Positions 17,442-26,964 of a stretch of 64,000 nt of DNA are shown in pieces (the first letter of the stretch is position 1; each line of letters begins with the position of its first letter). The stretch lies in the NCBI GenBank assembly GCA_965200795.1, contig CBDAVB010000035.1:124001-188000 (forward strand), read 5' to 3'. Origin of the DNA: Parashewanella sp965200795. GTDB taxonomy: Bacteria > Pseudomonadota > Gammaproteobacteria > Enterobacterales > Shewanellaceae. The notes beneath the pieces were generated by a model that worked only from the letters and a program-made list of their open reading frames with translations, was not told the origin of the DNA and did not search any database. The translations under genes and the position numbers were made by a program.

Positions 17442-18977
17442 ATGACAAATACCCAAATAGACCAACAAGAAATCAATAAAGCCGTATGGGCAGCCTGTGA
17501 CACCTTCCGAGGTGTGATAAGTGCTGATACCTACAAAGATTTCATTTTAACCATGCTGTTTTTAAAGTACATCTCAGATGTATATAAAGACGAGTACAAA
17601 AAGCTGGTTGATCAATATGGCGATAACCCTGATTTGATCCACGCAATGATGTCCAAGCAGCGCTTTGTATTGCCAGAAGGCGCCAGCTTTTGGGATTTAT
17701 ACGAAAAGCGATATGAGGCAGGTAACGGTGAGCGTATTGACAAAGCCCTACACGCCATTGAAGAAGCTAATGGTAGTAAGCTTAAAAACGTGTTCCAAGA
17801 CATCAGCTTTAACACTGACCGCTTAGGGCAAGAAAAGCAGAAAAACGATTTATTGCGCCATTTATTAGAAGACTTTGGTAAAGACATACTAAATCTCAGC
17901 CCAAGTCGTGTTGGTTCATTAGATATTATTGGTAATGCCTACGAATACTTGATTAAGCACTTTGCCGCAGGCAGTGGTAAAACCGCAGGAGAGTTTTACA
18001 CCCCGCCAGAAGTTTCTGACTTATTAGCTGAAATACTTGAACCACAAGAAGGCGATCAAATTTGCGACCCTGCATGTGGTTCCGGTTCGCTGTTGATGAA
18101 GTGCGGTCGAATGGTAAGAAACCACTTTAACGGTTCTAAAAAATACGCATTATTTGGGCAAGAAGCGATTGGTTCAACTTGGGCATTAGCCAAAATGAAC
18201 ATGTTCCTACATGGTGAAGATAACCACCGTATTGAGTGGGGCGATACCATTCGTAACCCCCTTTTATTGGAAAAAGAAGGACTAGATAAAGGCGGCAAAG
18301 GCTTGCTGCACTTTGATGTTGTAACAGCTAATCCACCATTCTCACTTGATAAGTGGGGACATGATAATGCTAATAATGACCCATATGGGCGCTTTAGGCG
18401 TGGTATCCCTCCGAAGACTAAAGGCGACTATGCCTTTATCAGTCACATGATTGAAACCCTAAACCCTGACAGCGGAAGAATGGGTGTAGTTGTGCCACAT
18501 GGTGTGTTATTCAGAGCTTCATCAGAAGGTAAAATTCGAACAAAGCTGATTGAAGAAAACTTGCTAGATACTGTCATTGGCTTACCTGAAAAGCTGTTCT
18601 TTGGTACGGGAATACCAGCCGCCATTTTGATATTTAAAAAGCACAAAACGGACAACAATGTGTTGTTTATTGATGCCAGTCGTGAGTTCAAATCAGGCAA
18701 AAACCAAAACCAGTTGACTGACGATAATATTCAAAAAATTATCGATACATACAAGGCTCGTGAAAGCGTTGACAAATACGCATATCTAGCCAGTTTTGAT
18801 GAAATTAAAGAAAACGACTTTAACCTCAATATCCCTCGTTATGTTGATACCTTTGAAGAAGAAGCGGAAATTGATTTAGTGGCAGTACGCACTGAGCGTG
18901 TACAGCTTAAAAGCGAGCTGCAAACCCTCGAATCAGAGATGGAAGGCTACTTAAAGGAGTTGGGCTATGGTGCCTAG
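17442..18977 (+). CDS. hsdM: Type I restriction-modification DNA methyltransferase subunit
   Basis: 511 residues. The N-terminal HsdM helical domain (about 10–150, VWAACDTFRGVISADTYKDFILTMLFLKYISDVY) precedes an N6-adenine methyltransferase fold. That fold shows the SAM motif I DPACGSGSLL near 208 and the catalytic motif IV NPPF near 296 (VVTANPPFSLDKWG). With HsdS it methylates adenine in a bipartite site; with HsdR it forms the restriction complex. Its last codons overlap the next hsdS by 11 bp, implying translational coupling. It appears intact. Confidence 0.95.
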   Translation: MTNTQIDQQEINKAVWAACDTFRGVISADTYKDFILTMLFLKYISDVYKDEYKKLVDQYGDNPDLIHAMMSKQRFVLPEGASFWDLYEKRYEAGNGERIDKALHAIEEANGSKLKNVFQDISFNTDRLGQEKQKNDLLRHLLEDFGKDILNLSPSRVGSLDIIGNAYEYLIKHFAAGSGKTAGEFYTPPEVSDLLAEILEPQEGDQICDPACGSGSLLMKCGRMVRNHFNGSKKYALFGQEAIGSTWALAKMNMFLHGEDNHRIEWGDTIRNPLLLEKEGLDKGGKGLLHFDVVTANPPFSLDKWGHDNANNDPYGRFRRGIPPKTKGDYAFISHMIETLNPDSGRMGVVVPHGVLFRASSEGKIRTKLIEENLLDTVIGLPEKLFFGTGIPAAILIFKKHKTDNNVLFIDASREFKSGKNQNQLTDDNIQKIIDTYKARESVDKYAYLASFDEIKENDFNLNIPRYVDTFEEEAEIDLVAVRTERVQLKSELQTLESEMEGYLKELGYGA

Positions 18978-20193
18978 TGGATGGAAAAAAGGTGTAATAG
19001 AAGATATTGCTAAAGTTTCTTCTGGTGGAACTCCTAGTAGACAAAATGATTCGTATTGGCTTGACGGTCAAATACCTTGGGTAACAACAACTGAAGTTCA
19101 GTTTGGGGTTATTAACGATACAGAGCAAAAAATAACTGAAGCAGGACTTAAAAATTCATCAGCGAAACTTTTTCCAAAAGACACTATTTTAATGGCCATG
19201 TATGGTCAAGGAAAAACTCGTGGTCAAGTTGCAAAGCTAGGGATTGAAGCTTCAACAAATCAAGCGTGTGCTGCATTACTACTCAATGAAGGCTTTGAAG
19301 TTGATTACTACTATCAATATTTAGTCAGTCAATATGAAAATATTAGAGAATTAGCCAATAGTGGCGGTCAGCAGAATTTGAGCGCAGGAATTATTAAAGG
19401 TATTCATGTTCCAATTCCTCCGCAGTTAGAACAAAGCAAAATCGCCAAAATCCTATCTACTTGGGATAATGCGATTAGCGCCACTGAACGCTTAATCGAT
19501 AACAATCAACAGCAGAAAAAAGCCCTTATGCAACAACTTCTCACAGGCAAAAAACGCCTTCTTGATAATTCAGGTAAGGCGTTTGAGGGTGATTATGACC
19601 GAGTAAATTTAAGTGAGCTTGCCACAATAGATAAAAGCTCGCTGGGTAAAAAGACTTCTGCAGACTTTGAGTTCAGCTACATATCGCTGTCAGACGTTGA
19701 AACAGGAAAGATCGCTGGAAAATTAGAAAAGCACGTATACGCTTCGTCACCATCACGTGCAAGAAGAATTGTTAGTAATGGAGATATCTTATTAGCCACG
19801 GTAAGACCGAACTTGAAAGGTTTCGCTAAGGTAAAGAGTGAACATGATGGAATGATTGCCTCTACAGGCTTTTCAGTTCTAACACCTAAGAGAAATGTAT
19901 CTGGAAGTTATCTATATCATTATTTATTTAGTTGCCATATAACGGGGCAAATCAATGCTCTAGTAGTCGGATCAAATTATCCTGCCATCAATTCTTCTGA
20001 TGTATCTGGTCTTAAAGTTTATATCCCTTGTTATGATGAACAGAAAAAAGTCGCAATTGTTCTTAATAATGCCGAGGAGTCTTTAGCGCAATTAGAACAA
20101 CAGCTTACTGATTTAAAACAAGAGAAAAAAGCTTTGATGCAGCAGCTGTTAACAGGCAAGCGCAGGGTAAACTTAGAAAACATGGAGGAATGA
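18967..20193 (+). CDS. hsdS: Type I restriction-modification specificity subunit (two TRDs)
   Basis: 408 residues with the standard HsdS design. TRD1 (VPSGWKKGVIEDIAKVSSGGTPSR...PQLEQSKIAKILSTWDNAI) is followed by the central conserved helix ending QQKKALMQQLLTGKKRLL. TRD2 (about 210–370) and a second conserved helix ending KKALMQQLLTGKRRV follow. The near-identical helix tails set the spacing of the two half-sites and are recombination-prone. The start overlaps hsdM. Target sequence cannot be predicted from this alone. Confidence 0.93.
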   Translation: MVPSGWKKGVIEDIAKVSSGGTPSRQNDSYWLDGQIPWVTTTEVQFGVINDTEQKITEAGLKNSSAKLFPKDTILMAMYGQGKTRGQVAKLGIEASTNQACAALLLNEGFEVDYYYQYLVSQYENIRELANSGGQQNLSAGIIKGIHVPIPPQLEQSKIAKILSTWDNAISATERLIDNNQQQKKALMQQLLTGKKRLLDNSGKAFEGDYDRVNLSELATIDKSSLGKKTSADFEFSYISLSDVETGKIAGKLEKHVYASSPSRARRIVSNGDILLATVRPNLKGFAKVKSEHDGMIASTGFSVLTPKRNVSGSYLYHYLFSCHITGQINALVVGSNYPAINSSDVSGLKVYIPCYDEQKKVAIVLNNAEESLAQLEQQLTDLKQEKKALMQQLLTGKRRVNLENMEE

Positions 20194-20194
20194 A

Positions 20195-21487
20195 ATGCTG
20201 ACCCAAATACAAATAAAAAGTTTTAAAAGTTATCGAGAACAGACTTTATACCTGTCTCCTTTGACTCTTATGATAGGTGCTAATGCATCTGGTAAAAGTA
20301 ATGCTTTGGAGGCATTTCGTTTCTTGGCGTGGCTTGCTCAGGGGCAGAAACTGTCTGTTTTAAAGCAGCGAGTAGATGATTCAGAACAAATTCTTCGTGG
20401 TCAAATAAAAGATTTAGGCTGTTTGGATGCAGATTCTTTCACTCTCGGTTGTAAAACTGACGATAAAAATTGGGATCTATTTGAAATTGAAATCTCACTT
20501 CGTGATGATGAACTTCATATTTCACAAGAGAAAATTACATCACCAAGTGAAAGTTTTCCATTATACAAAATAGAGCAACCTTCTTCTGGCCTTGGCACTG
20601 ATGTTCGTGTTGCTTATAACAATTTTGCTAGAGGTGGAAGAAAGCCACAGTTAAGTTGTACAGATCAAATTGCGATAATGAATCAATTAGCATCTTCTGC
20701 AATGTTTGAATCGGGTCATAAAAAAGCACAAAAAGAAATTCCAACTACAACTGAAAAGTTCCAAAAGTTGCTCTCAAACACTTTATTTTTAGATCCTGTC
20801 CCATCTTTAATGAGAGGCGATAGCTACCCTGAAAGGCTGCTTAGGGGAGACTGCGCCAATCTGTCAGGTGTACTTTATTCTCTTTGGAAGGATGAAAATA
20901 TCAGGCCAATTATTGTTGACTTCATTAAGAGCCTGCCAGAGCAAGATGTTAAAAATATCACCTTTTTTGAAGATCGAAGAGGCAAAGTATCATTAGAGTT
21001 GGTTGAAAGTTTTGGAAACCAAGAGAGAAAATGGTCGGTAGAGTTACTCTCTGATGGAACTCTACGAGTATTAGCAATTGCTGCGGCTTTACTCTCAGCA
21101 CCAGAAGGTTCAACGGTTGTAATTGAAGAGGTTGACAATGGCGTTCACCCTTCTAGAGCTAAGCAGCTTTTAGCTACTATGAGAGAGCAAGCAACAAAAC
21201 GCAATGTGCGACTTTTGTTATCAACTCATAACCCTGCCTTAATGGATGCACTTCCTGATTCTGCTTTGGGTGATGTAGTATTTTGCTATCGTGGAAAAGA
21301 GCAAGGTGATAGTAAGTTAGTACGTTTATCTGACTTACAGGATTATCCTGGCTTAGTATCACAAGGGCCATTAGGAGAGCTAGTAACTAATGGTGTTGTA
21401 GATAGATTCGTTAAATCTCCTATTACATCAGAACAAAAGAAACAGAAAGCTATGGATTGGCTTAATAAAATGCAGGGAGAAAACTAA
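20195..21487 (+). CDS. AAA ATPase of the RecF/OLD-like AAA_21 type
   Basis: 430 residues: Walker A GANASGKSN near 27 in the N-terminal IKSFKSYREQTLYLSPLTLMIG frame, an ABC-type signature region LLSDGTLRVLAIAAALLSA near 285–303, Walker B TVVIEEVDNG near 306 and the His switch LLLSTHNPALMD near 340. It starts 1 nt after hsdS and its stop overlaps the start of the PIN gene. AAA_21 ATPases tied to type I RM operons include RloA. In defence pairs such ATPases usually sense a trigger and control a nuclease partner, here probably the PIN protein (inference). Confidence 0.8.
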   Translation: MLTQIQIKSFKSYREQTLYLSPLTLMIGANASGKSNALEAFRFLAWLAQGQKLSVLKQRVDDSEQILRGQIKDLGCLDADSFTLGCKTDDKNWDLFEIEISLRDDELHISQEKITSPSESFPLYKIEQPSSGLGTDVRVAYNNFARGGRKPQLSCTDQIAIMNQLASSAMFESGHKKAQKEIPTTTEKFQKLLSNTLFLDPVPSLMRGDSYPERLLRGDCANLSGVLYSLWKDENIRPIIVDFIKSLPEQDVKNITFFEDRRGKVSLELVESFGNQERKWSVELLSDGTLRVLAIAAALLSAPEGSTVVIEEVDNGVHPSRAKQLLATMREQATKRNVRLLLSTHNPALMDALPDSALGDVVFCYRGKEQGDSKLVRLSDLQDYPGLVSQGPLGELVTNGVVDRFVKSPITSEQKKQKAMDWLNKMQGEN

Positions 21488-21972
21488 TGGGCTCTGTTTG
21501 CATTATTGATACGTCAATTTTCTTAAACCTCTTAAATGTACCGGGAAGAAACCAAGACAAGACATTGGTTATTGAATCATTTGCAGAGTATGCGGATTTA
21601 GATGTTACCTTTATCTTGCCGATGGCCACTATCTTAGAAACTGGAAACCATATATCGCAAAATGGCAATGGGGCCGTTAGACGAGAAACAGCATTGAGAT
21701 TTTGCGAAGCTGTAAAAGGAGCATTTTCTGGCGAAGCCCCTTATCAACCTTCAGAGTTTCCAAGTTCGCAGGAAGTTTTAAGCTGGTTAGATAGTTTCCC
21801 TGAGCATGCAGGAAAAAATAAATCTCCAGAAAAAACTAATGAAGGCACTAGCTTTGGTGATTTAAGCATTATTGAAGAGTTCAACAAATGCGTTTCTCGG
21901 TTTTCAATGAGCGAAGTATTTATTTGGTCTTTAGATAGTGACCTAAAAATTTATCACCACAAGCAAAAATAA
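21487..21972 (+). CDS. PIN-domain-like nuclease paired with the ATPase
   Basis: 161 residues. The acidic residues fit a PIN active site: Asp8 in IIDTSIFLNLL, Glu51 in ATILETGNH, Asp125 in SFGDLSIIEEF and Asp150/152 in WSLDSDL. PIN enzymes are metal-dependent RNases (VapC and others). It overlaps the ATPase stop by one base, which suggests a two-gene module. No antitoxin is seen, so the ATPase may provide control. The fold call rests on motif order only. Confidence 0.7.
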   Translation: MGSVCIIDTSIFLNLLNVPGRNQDKTLVIESFAEYADLDVTFILPMATILETGNHISQNGNGAVRRETALRFCEAVKGAFSGEAPYQPSEFPSSQEVLSWLDSFPEHAGKNKSPEKTNEGTSFGDLSIIEEFNKCVSRFSMSEVFIWSLDSDLKIYHHKQK

Positions 21973-22079
21973 GTTATGACGAAACAAATAAGCTTTAGTT
22001 TTAAAAAAGTGCGAAATGCCAATCCCTCCGCTCTTAAGATATTGATTACCTAGACTAAGCAGTAAAAGGTTTTAAATTA

Positions 22080-22982
22080 ATGAATAAAATTTTAATGACA
22101 GGCCACTTAGGACTGATTGGACGTCATTTATCTCCTCTATTATCTCAACTTGGTTATGAAGTCATTGGTTTTGATATCGCTGATGGTTCAGGTGATATTT
22201 GTAATACAGCGCAGCTAAACCAAGCATTAAGTGAATGTTGTGGGGTAATACATTTAGCAGCCGTTTCACGTGTGGTTTGGGCGCAGCATGAACCAGAAAA
22301 GTGCTGGCAAACGAATGCACTAGCCAGTGAGCAACTCCTAAAACTAGCGGCTAACCATGTGCATAAACCTTGGGTACTGGTTTCTAGTAGCCGAGAGGTT
22401 TATGGCGAACCTAAAACATTACCTGTAACAGAGAGCATGCCATTAGCGCCAGTTAATATTTATGGCCGCTCTAAGCTCTATATGGAAGATGCAGCATTTA
22501 GTGCACGAGATGCAGGGGTTAATACCGCAATTATTAGATTAGCGAACGTGTATGGTTGCACACTAGACCATGAAGATAGAGTATTGCCTGCATTTAGCAG
22601 AAATGCGGCATTGGGCATTGATTTACGTGTTGATGGATGCGAACACTTATTTGATTTTACTCACGTAAGTGACACTGTAGCGGGTTTAGTAAAAGTCGTA
22701 ACATTATTGAATGAAGGTGAAAAAAAATTGCCCCCCATTCACCTATTACCCGGGCATGGCACAACTTTAAAACAAGCGGCACAAATGGCTATTGCAGCAG
22801 CAAATAGCTCTTCGACCATAGTTGAGGCAGAGTCTCGTTCATACGATGTTGCTCGATTTATTGGCGATCCGTCTCGTGCTAAATCACTACTTGGTTGGCA
22901 GGCATCAGTTCTGCCAGAACAAGGGATAGCATGGTTGGTTGATGCATATACAAAAAAATTAAAATTAGGAGCGCATTCGTGA
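22080..22982 (+). CDS. NAD-dependent epimerase/dehydratase (extended SDR)
   Basis: 300 residues. The Rossmann motif TGHLGLIGRHL occurs at the N-terminus, followed by FDIADGSGDI, HLAAVSR, an SSSREVYGE segment, and the catalytic YxxxK as YGRSK near 139–143. This is a GalE/RfbB-like nucleotide-sugar epimerase or dehydratase. It is the first gene of a five-gene cassette between the PIN gene (107-bp gap) and hsdR, and its TGA overlaps the GTG of the glycosyltransferase. Its probable job is to prepare the sugar donor for that enzyme; the sugar is unknown. Confidence 0.85.
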   Translation: MNKILMTGHLGLIGRHLSPLLSQLGYEVIGFDIADGSGDICNTAQLNQALSECCGVIHLAAVSRVVWAQHEPEKCWQTNALASEQLLKLAANHVHKPWVLVSSSREVYGEPKTLPVTESMPLAPVNIYGRSKLYMEDAAFSARDAGVNTAIIRLANVYGCTLDHEDRVLPAFSRNAALGIDLRVDGCEHLFDFTHVSDTVAGLVKVVTLLNEGEKKLPPIHLLPGHGTTLKQAAQMAIAAANSSSTIVEAESRSYDVARFIGDPSRAKSLLGWQASVLPEQGIAWLVDAYTKKLKLGAHS

Positions 22983-24274
22983 AAATATTAAAAGTGATTC
23001 ATGGCTACCCTATGTTGTACAACGCAGGTTCTGAAGTTTACTCTCAAACTATTTGTCATGGTTTGGCCAAGAAAGGGCATGAAGTTCGTGTTTTTACCCG
23101 TGAAGAGAATGCATTTAGACCCGATGGTGATATCAGAATTAGCCATGATGAGGATATGCCTGAAATTACATTGCACCTTGTAAATAACCCACGTCACAGA
23201 GATAGATACCGTTTAGCGATTATTGACCAAAAATTTGCAGAGTTATTAGATGATTATTCACCGGATATTGTTCACATTGGTCATTTGAATCATTTGTCGA
23301 CTTCTTTGGTGTTTGAAGCAAAACAACGCAATATTCCAGTTGTTTATACTTTACATGATTATTGGCTTATGTGCCCCCGTGGTCAGTTTATGCAAATGCA
23401 TTCAGCTGACAATAATCTTTGGGCTGCATGTGATGGACAAGAAAATAAAAAATGTGCCACACAATGTTACGCCCGATATTTTTCAGGTGATAAAGAAGAG
23501 CTAGACCAAGACATCGCTTATTGGGAAAACTGGGTTGAGCGTCGAATGCGACACATCAAAGAGGTAGTTGAGCATGTTGACTTATTTATTTCGCCAGCAA
23601 AATATCTTAAGAATCGTTACGAAAAAAACTTTGGCTTACCAAAAGATAAAAGCATTTACTTAGATTACGGTTTTGATCGCTCTCGTATGTTAGGGCGAGT
23701 ACGCACTGAAGGCGAGCCTTTTACTTTTGGGTATATTGGTACACATATTCCGGCTAAGGGTATTCATCAATTAATTGAGGCGTTTGGCCAAATAAAAGGT
23801 GATGCTATTTTGCGTATTTGGGGGCGTGACAGAGGCCAAGACTCTCGTGCATTACGTGCCATTGCAGCAACATTGCCAATAGAGAAACAGAAAAGCATTC
23901 AGTGGATGCCTGAGTATAAAAATCAGCACATTGCTGTTGATGTATTTAGCAAAACAGATGCGATTGTGACACCTTCAATTTGGGTTGAAAATTCTCCTCT
24001 TGTGATTCACGAAGCACAACAGTCTAAGGTGCCAGTTATTACTGCCAATGATGGCGGTATGGGTGAGTACGTTATAGATGGCGTAAACGGTCTAACTTAT
24101 AAGCATAGGGATGTTGATGCTTTAGCTAAAAAAATGCAGGTGTTTGTAGATAATCCTTTGTATGCAAAACAGCTTGGCGAAAAAGGTTATGCATTTAGTG
24201 ATGATGGTGAAATTCCTTGTATAGATCAGCATATTGTACATTTAGAGGCATGTTATAAGGAATTGATGCAGTGA
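22979..24274 (+). CDS. Glycosyltransferase family 4-type
   Basis: 431 residues of GT-B fold. The N-terminal acceptor half starts KILKVIHGYPMLYNAGSEVYSQTICHGLAKKGHEVRVF; the C-terminal donor half has FTFGYIGTHIPAKGIHQLIEAF and the EX7E motif ENSPLVIHE near 340. A Cys-rich insert (CPRGQF...CDGQENKKCATQC) lies near 130–165. It starts with GTG overlapping the epimerase stop and its stop overlaps the radical SAM gene. Soluble, no membrane segment. It likely transfers the sugar made by its neighbour to a small molecule, peptide or other acceptor. Confidence 0.85.
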   Translation: MKILKVIHGYPMLYNAGSEVYSQTICHGLAKKGHEVRVFTREENAFRPDGDIRISHDEDMPEITLHLVNNPRHRDRYRLAIIDQKFAELLDDYSPDIVHIGHLNHLSTSLVFEAKQRNIPVVYTLHDYWLMCPRGQFMQMHSADNNLWAACDGQENKKCATQCYARYFSGDKEELDQDIAYWENWVERRMRHIKEVVEHVDLFISPAKYLKNRYEKNFGLPKDKSIYLDYGFDRSRMLGRVRTEGEPFTFGYIGTHIPAKGIHQLIEAFGQIKGDAILRIWGRDRGQDSRALRAIAATLPIEKQKSIQWMPEYKNQHIAVDVFSKTDAIVTPSIWVENSPLVIHEAQQSKVPVITANDGGMGEYVIDGVNGLTYKHRDVDALAKKMQVFVDNPLYAKQLGEKGYAFSDDGEIPCIDQHIVHLEACYKELMQ

Positions 24275-25299
24275 GTGAAATCGACTTTTGGCGTATTACT
24301 TTAGACACTAACCCAGATACCTGTAATTTAAACTGTGTTATGTGTGAAGATCACTCGCCTTATTCAGATAGCCCTAAGCTGCGTAAACAGCAAGGGCGAT
24401 TGCGACCGAATATGGATCGGAAAATGCTCGAGCAAGTGATCCGAGATGCAGCTGAAATGGGCATTAAGGAAGTAATCCCATCAACAATGGGCGAACCTTT
24501 ACTTTACCCTCACTTTGATGTGTTTTTAGACTTATGCCATGAGTTAGGTTTGTCGTTAAATTTAACCACGAATGGCACCTTTCCAAGCCCCGATAAACAC
24601 CAAAATGTTGAGTATTGGGCTAGTCGTATTGTTCCTATTGGCAGTGATGTAAAGATTTCATGGAATGGTGCTACCGAAGCTACTCATAGCAATATTATGC
24701 TTGGTGCCCAATTAAGCGAACATATTGAAAATGCAAAACGTTTTATTGCGGTTCGAGATAGCTGGGTAGAGCGTCATTATTGTTCCATGACAATGCAACT
24801 GACGTTTTTACGCAGCAATTTAGAGGAAATCCCTCAAATGTTAGATCTCGCTATTGAACTGGGGTTTGACCGAATAAAAGGTCACCAGTTATGGGCGCAT
24901 TTTGATGAAATTGCAGATGAAAATTTACGTAATGACATAGTATTTGCTGAGCGATGGAATCAGGTCGTTAAATATTGCCGTGAGCGAGTTGAGTCACACA
25001 ATAAAACCGCAGTAAGACCTTTTAAACTGGATAATTTTTCTGAACTACATATTGATAAATTAGAGGATATTGCACCAAATGGTCATTGCCCATTTTTAGG
25101 TAAGGAAATTTGGATTGATCCATCCGGTCGTTTTAATGTGTGTTGTGCACCAGATCAAGAGCGTAAATCACTGGGGGAGTTTGGTTCAGTCGCTGAATCA
25201 TCACTTATAGAGTTGGCACAAAGTGAGCGCTATGTTGAGTTGATGAATACATATCAAGATCATCCTCTGTGTAAGCAGTGCACGATGAGGCGCATATAA
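24271..25299 (+). CDS. Radical SAM/SPASM enzyme
   Basis: 342 residues. Cys18, Cys22 and Cys25 form the CxxxCxxC [4Fe-4S] motif (TCNLNCVMC) that cleaves SAM. TMGEPLLYPHF resembles the GGE-like SAM-binding motif. The C-terminal 75 residues form a SPASM-like cluster domain: CPFLGKEIWIDPSGRFNVCCAPDQ, then LGEFGS and a final CKQC. SPASM enzymes modify peptides, aminoglycosides or alcohols by radical chemistry. Start GTG overlaps the glycosyltransferase stop, and its TAA overlaps the ATG of the next gene by one base. The substrate is unknown. Confidence 0.88.
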   Translation: MSEIDFWRITLDTNPDTCNLNCVMCEDHSPYSDSPKLRKQQGRLRPNMDRKMLEQVIRDAAEMGIKEVIPSTMGEPLLYPHFDVFLDLCHELGLSLNLTTNGTFPSPDKHQNVEYWASRIVPIGSDVKISWNGATEATHSNIMLGAQLSEHIENAKRFIAVRDSWVERHYCSMTMQLTFLRSNLEEIPQMLDLAIELGFDRIKGHQLWAHFDEIADENLRNDIVFAERWNQVVKYCRERVESHNKTAVRPFKLDNFSELHIDKLEDIAPNGHCPFLGKEIWIDPSGRFNVCCAPDQERKSLGEFGSVAESSLIELAQSERYVELMNTYQDHPLCKQCTMRRI

Positions 25300-26960
25300 T
25301 GAGTATGTTAACTAAACTTTCTGTCTCAGATGATGGTAGATATCATGTTTTTGCTGATGATACCGCAGCATACAATAAACGATTTGATGTGGTTTTATCA
25401 TTTCATGATATAGACAACACATATCAAGTTGCCCCCGTTTTATTACATGACCAAGCTTGGCATATCGACGAAACTGGTGAAGCGATTTATCCTCATAGAT
25501 TTCATCGAACTTTTGGTTTTTATTGCAGTTTAGCCGCTGTAGTTGAAAACGATGATTGGTTTCATATTTCTCCTGATGGCTTTGCTATTTATGCTCAGCG
25601 TTATGCCTTTGTTGGTAATTATCAACAGAACATCGCTGTCGTATGCGATAAAGATGGTTTTTACTTTCATATTGATAAATCTGGGCAGCCTCTTTACGAG
25701 AAGAAATGGCTTTACAGTGGGGATTTTAGAGAAGGCATTGCCGTTGTTCAGGCTGAGAACGGTCTTAGTTCTCATATTGATAACCAAGGTCACTTTATTC
25801 ATTCACATTGGTTTTTAGATTTAGATGTTTACCATAAAGGATTCGCCAGAGCTAAAAGCAATGACGGTTGGCATCATATCGATAAAAGTGGAAAGCCCAT
25901 TTATGCAGACCGCTACGCAAACGTTGAACCTTTCTATAATGGATTTTCACGTGTCGAAACCTTTTCTGGTGCGTTACTGATTATTAATGAGCAAGGCAAT
26001 GTTGTTAGAGAGTTGAGAGCTAGTCAAAGTGACGACTTTGGTTCTTTATCAGCAGACATGGTTGGTTATTGGAGAACTTTTACCATTGCCACCGCCGTTG
26101 ACTTAAAAATATTTGATAATCTACCTAATAATATCGCTCAATTAGCTATCCAAACCAATACTCTCGAAAAAAGGTTGACCCGCCTGCTTAGTGCATTGGG
26201 CGAGCTGGGACTTGTAAAGTGCGAACATCAAGTTTGGCATACCTTACCCAAAGGTGGCTTTTTAACGACTAATCATGCTATGTCTCTTGCGAGTGCTGCG
26301 ACCGAGTATCGTGGTGAGTTAATGAAAAGGTGGCACAACCTAACGCAATTAATGCAAGAAGACGTTGAAACAGGTGATATTTTTAAAAATGTCTCAATGT
26401 CTAAAGAGGATACTGCAAGACATCATAATATGCTTCGAAGTTATGCATTAAAAGACTATGAAGCGCTTGTCTCTTATTTAGATATTGAAAATGGCGATGT
26501 TGTTTTTGATGCAGCTGGGGGCAATGGTTTATTAGCACAGCTTGTACTAGAACAGTTTCCATCAACAAATGTGGTATTGGGCGACTTAAAAGGTGTTATT
26601 GATTCTAGTAACTTCAGTAATAAATTAGAGTTTGATCTTTTTAATCAGTGGCCTATTCAAGCTGACAAAATTATGTTGGCTCGTGTACTTCATGACTGGG
26701 ACGACGCAGATGCTTTGCAAATTCTTATAAACGCTGCTGGTGCATTACAAAATAATGGTGCGATTTACGTATTTGAGATGCTACTTGATGAACATAGCTT
26801 TGGTGGTTCGCTTTGCGACTTACATTTACTCACTGTAACAGGTGGACAGGAAAGAACAAAAAGCCAATTTGAAGCTCTGTATAAAAAAGCAGGACTTTGT
26901 ATTGAGTCAGTCATTGAAAAAGATAGCTTAGTGACAGTAATGAAATTAATACGGACATAG
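25299..26960 (+). CDS. WG-repeat domain fused to an O-methyltransferase
   Basis: 553 residues from the ATG overlapping the previous stop. Residues about 1–240 form roughly six WG-type repeats of about 47 residues, each near (W/F)HID..G..IY...(R/W)(Y/F)...F..G.A.V. Residues about 250–550 form a plant-COMT-like methyltransferase: a winged-helix dimerisation part (YWRTFTIATAVDLKIFDNLP...RLTRLLSALGELGLV), SAM motif VFDAAGGNGLLAQL, acidic loop VLGDLKG, and the LARVLHDWDD segment with the catalytic-base His. The repeats may hold a substrate or partner. Intact, cytosolic. I know no characterised protein with this exact fusion. Confidence 0.85.
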   Translation: MSMLTKLSVSDDGRYHVFADDTAAYNKRFDVVLSFHDIDNTYQVAPVLLHDQAWHIDETGEAIYPHRFHRTFGFYCSLAAVVENDDWFHISPDGFAIYAQRYAFVGNYQQNIAVVCDKDGFYFHIDKSGQPLYEKKWLYSGDFREGIAVVQAENGLSSHIDNQGHFIHSHWFLDLDVYHKGFARAKSNDGWHHIDKSGKPIYADRYANVEPFYNGFSRVETFSGALLIINEQGNVVRELRASQSDDFGSLSADMVGYWRTFTIATAVDLKIFDNLPNNIAQLAIQTNTLEKRLTRLLSALGELGLVKCEHQVWHTLPKGGFLTTNHAMSLASAATEYRGELMKRWHNLTQLMQEDVETGDIFKNVSMSKEDTARHHNMLRSYALKDYEALVSYLDIENGDVVFDAAGGNGLLAQLVLEQFPSTNVVLGDLKGVIDSSNFSNKLEFDLFNQWPIQADKIMLARVLHDWDDADALQILINAAGALQNNGAIYVFEMLLDEHSFGGSLCDLHLLTVTGGQERTKSQFEALYKKAGLCIESVIEKDSLVTVMKLIRT

Positions 26961-26964
26961 AGAA

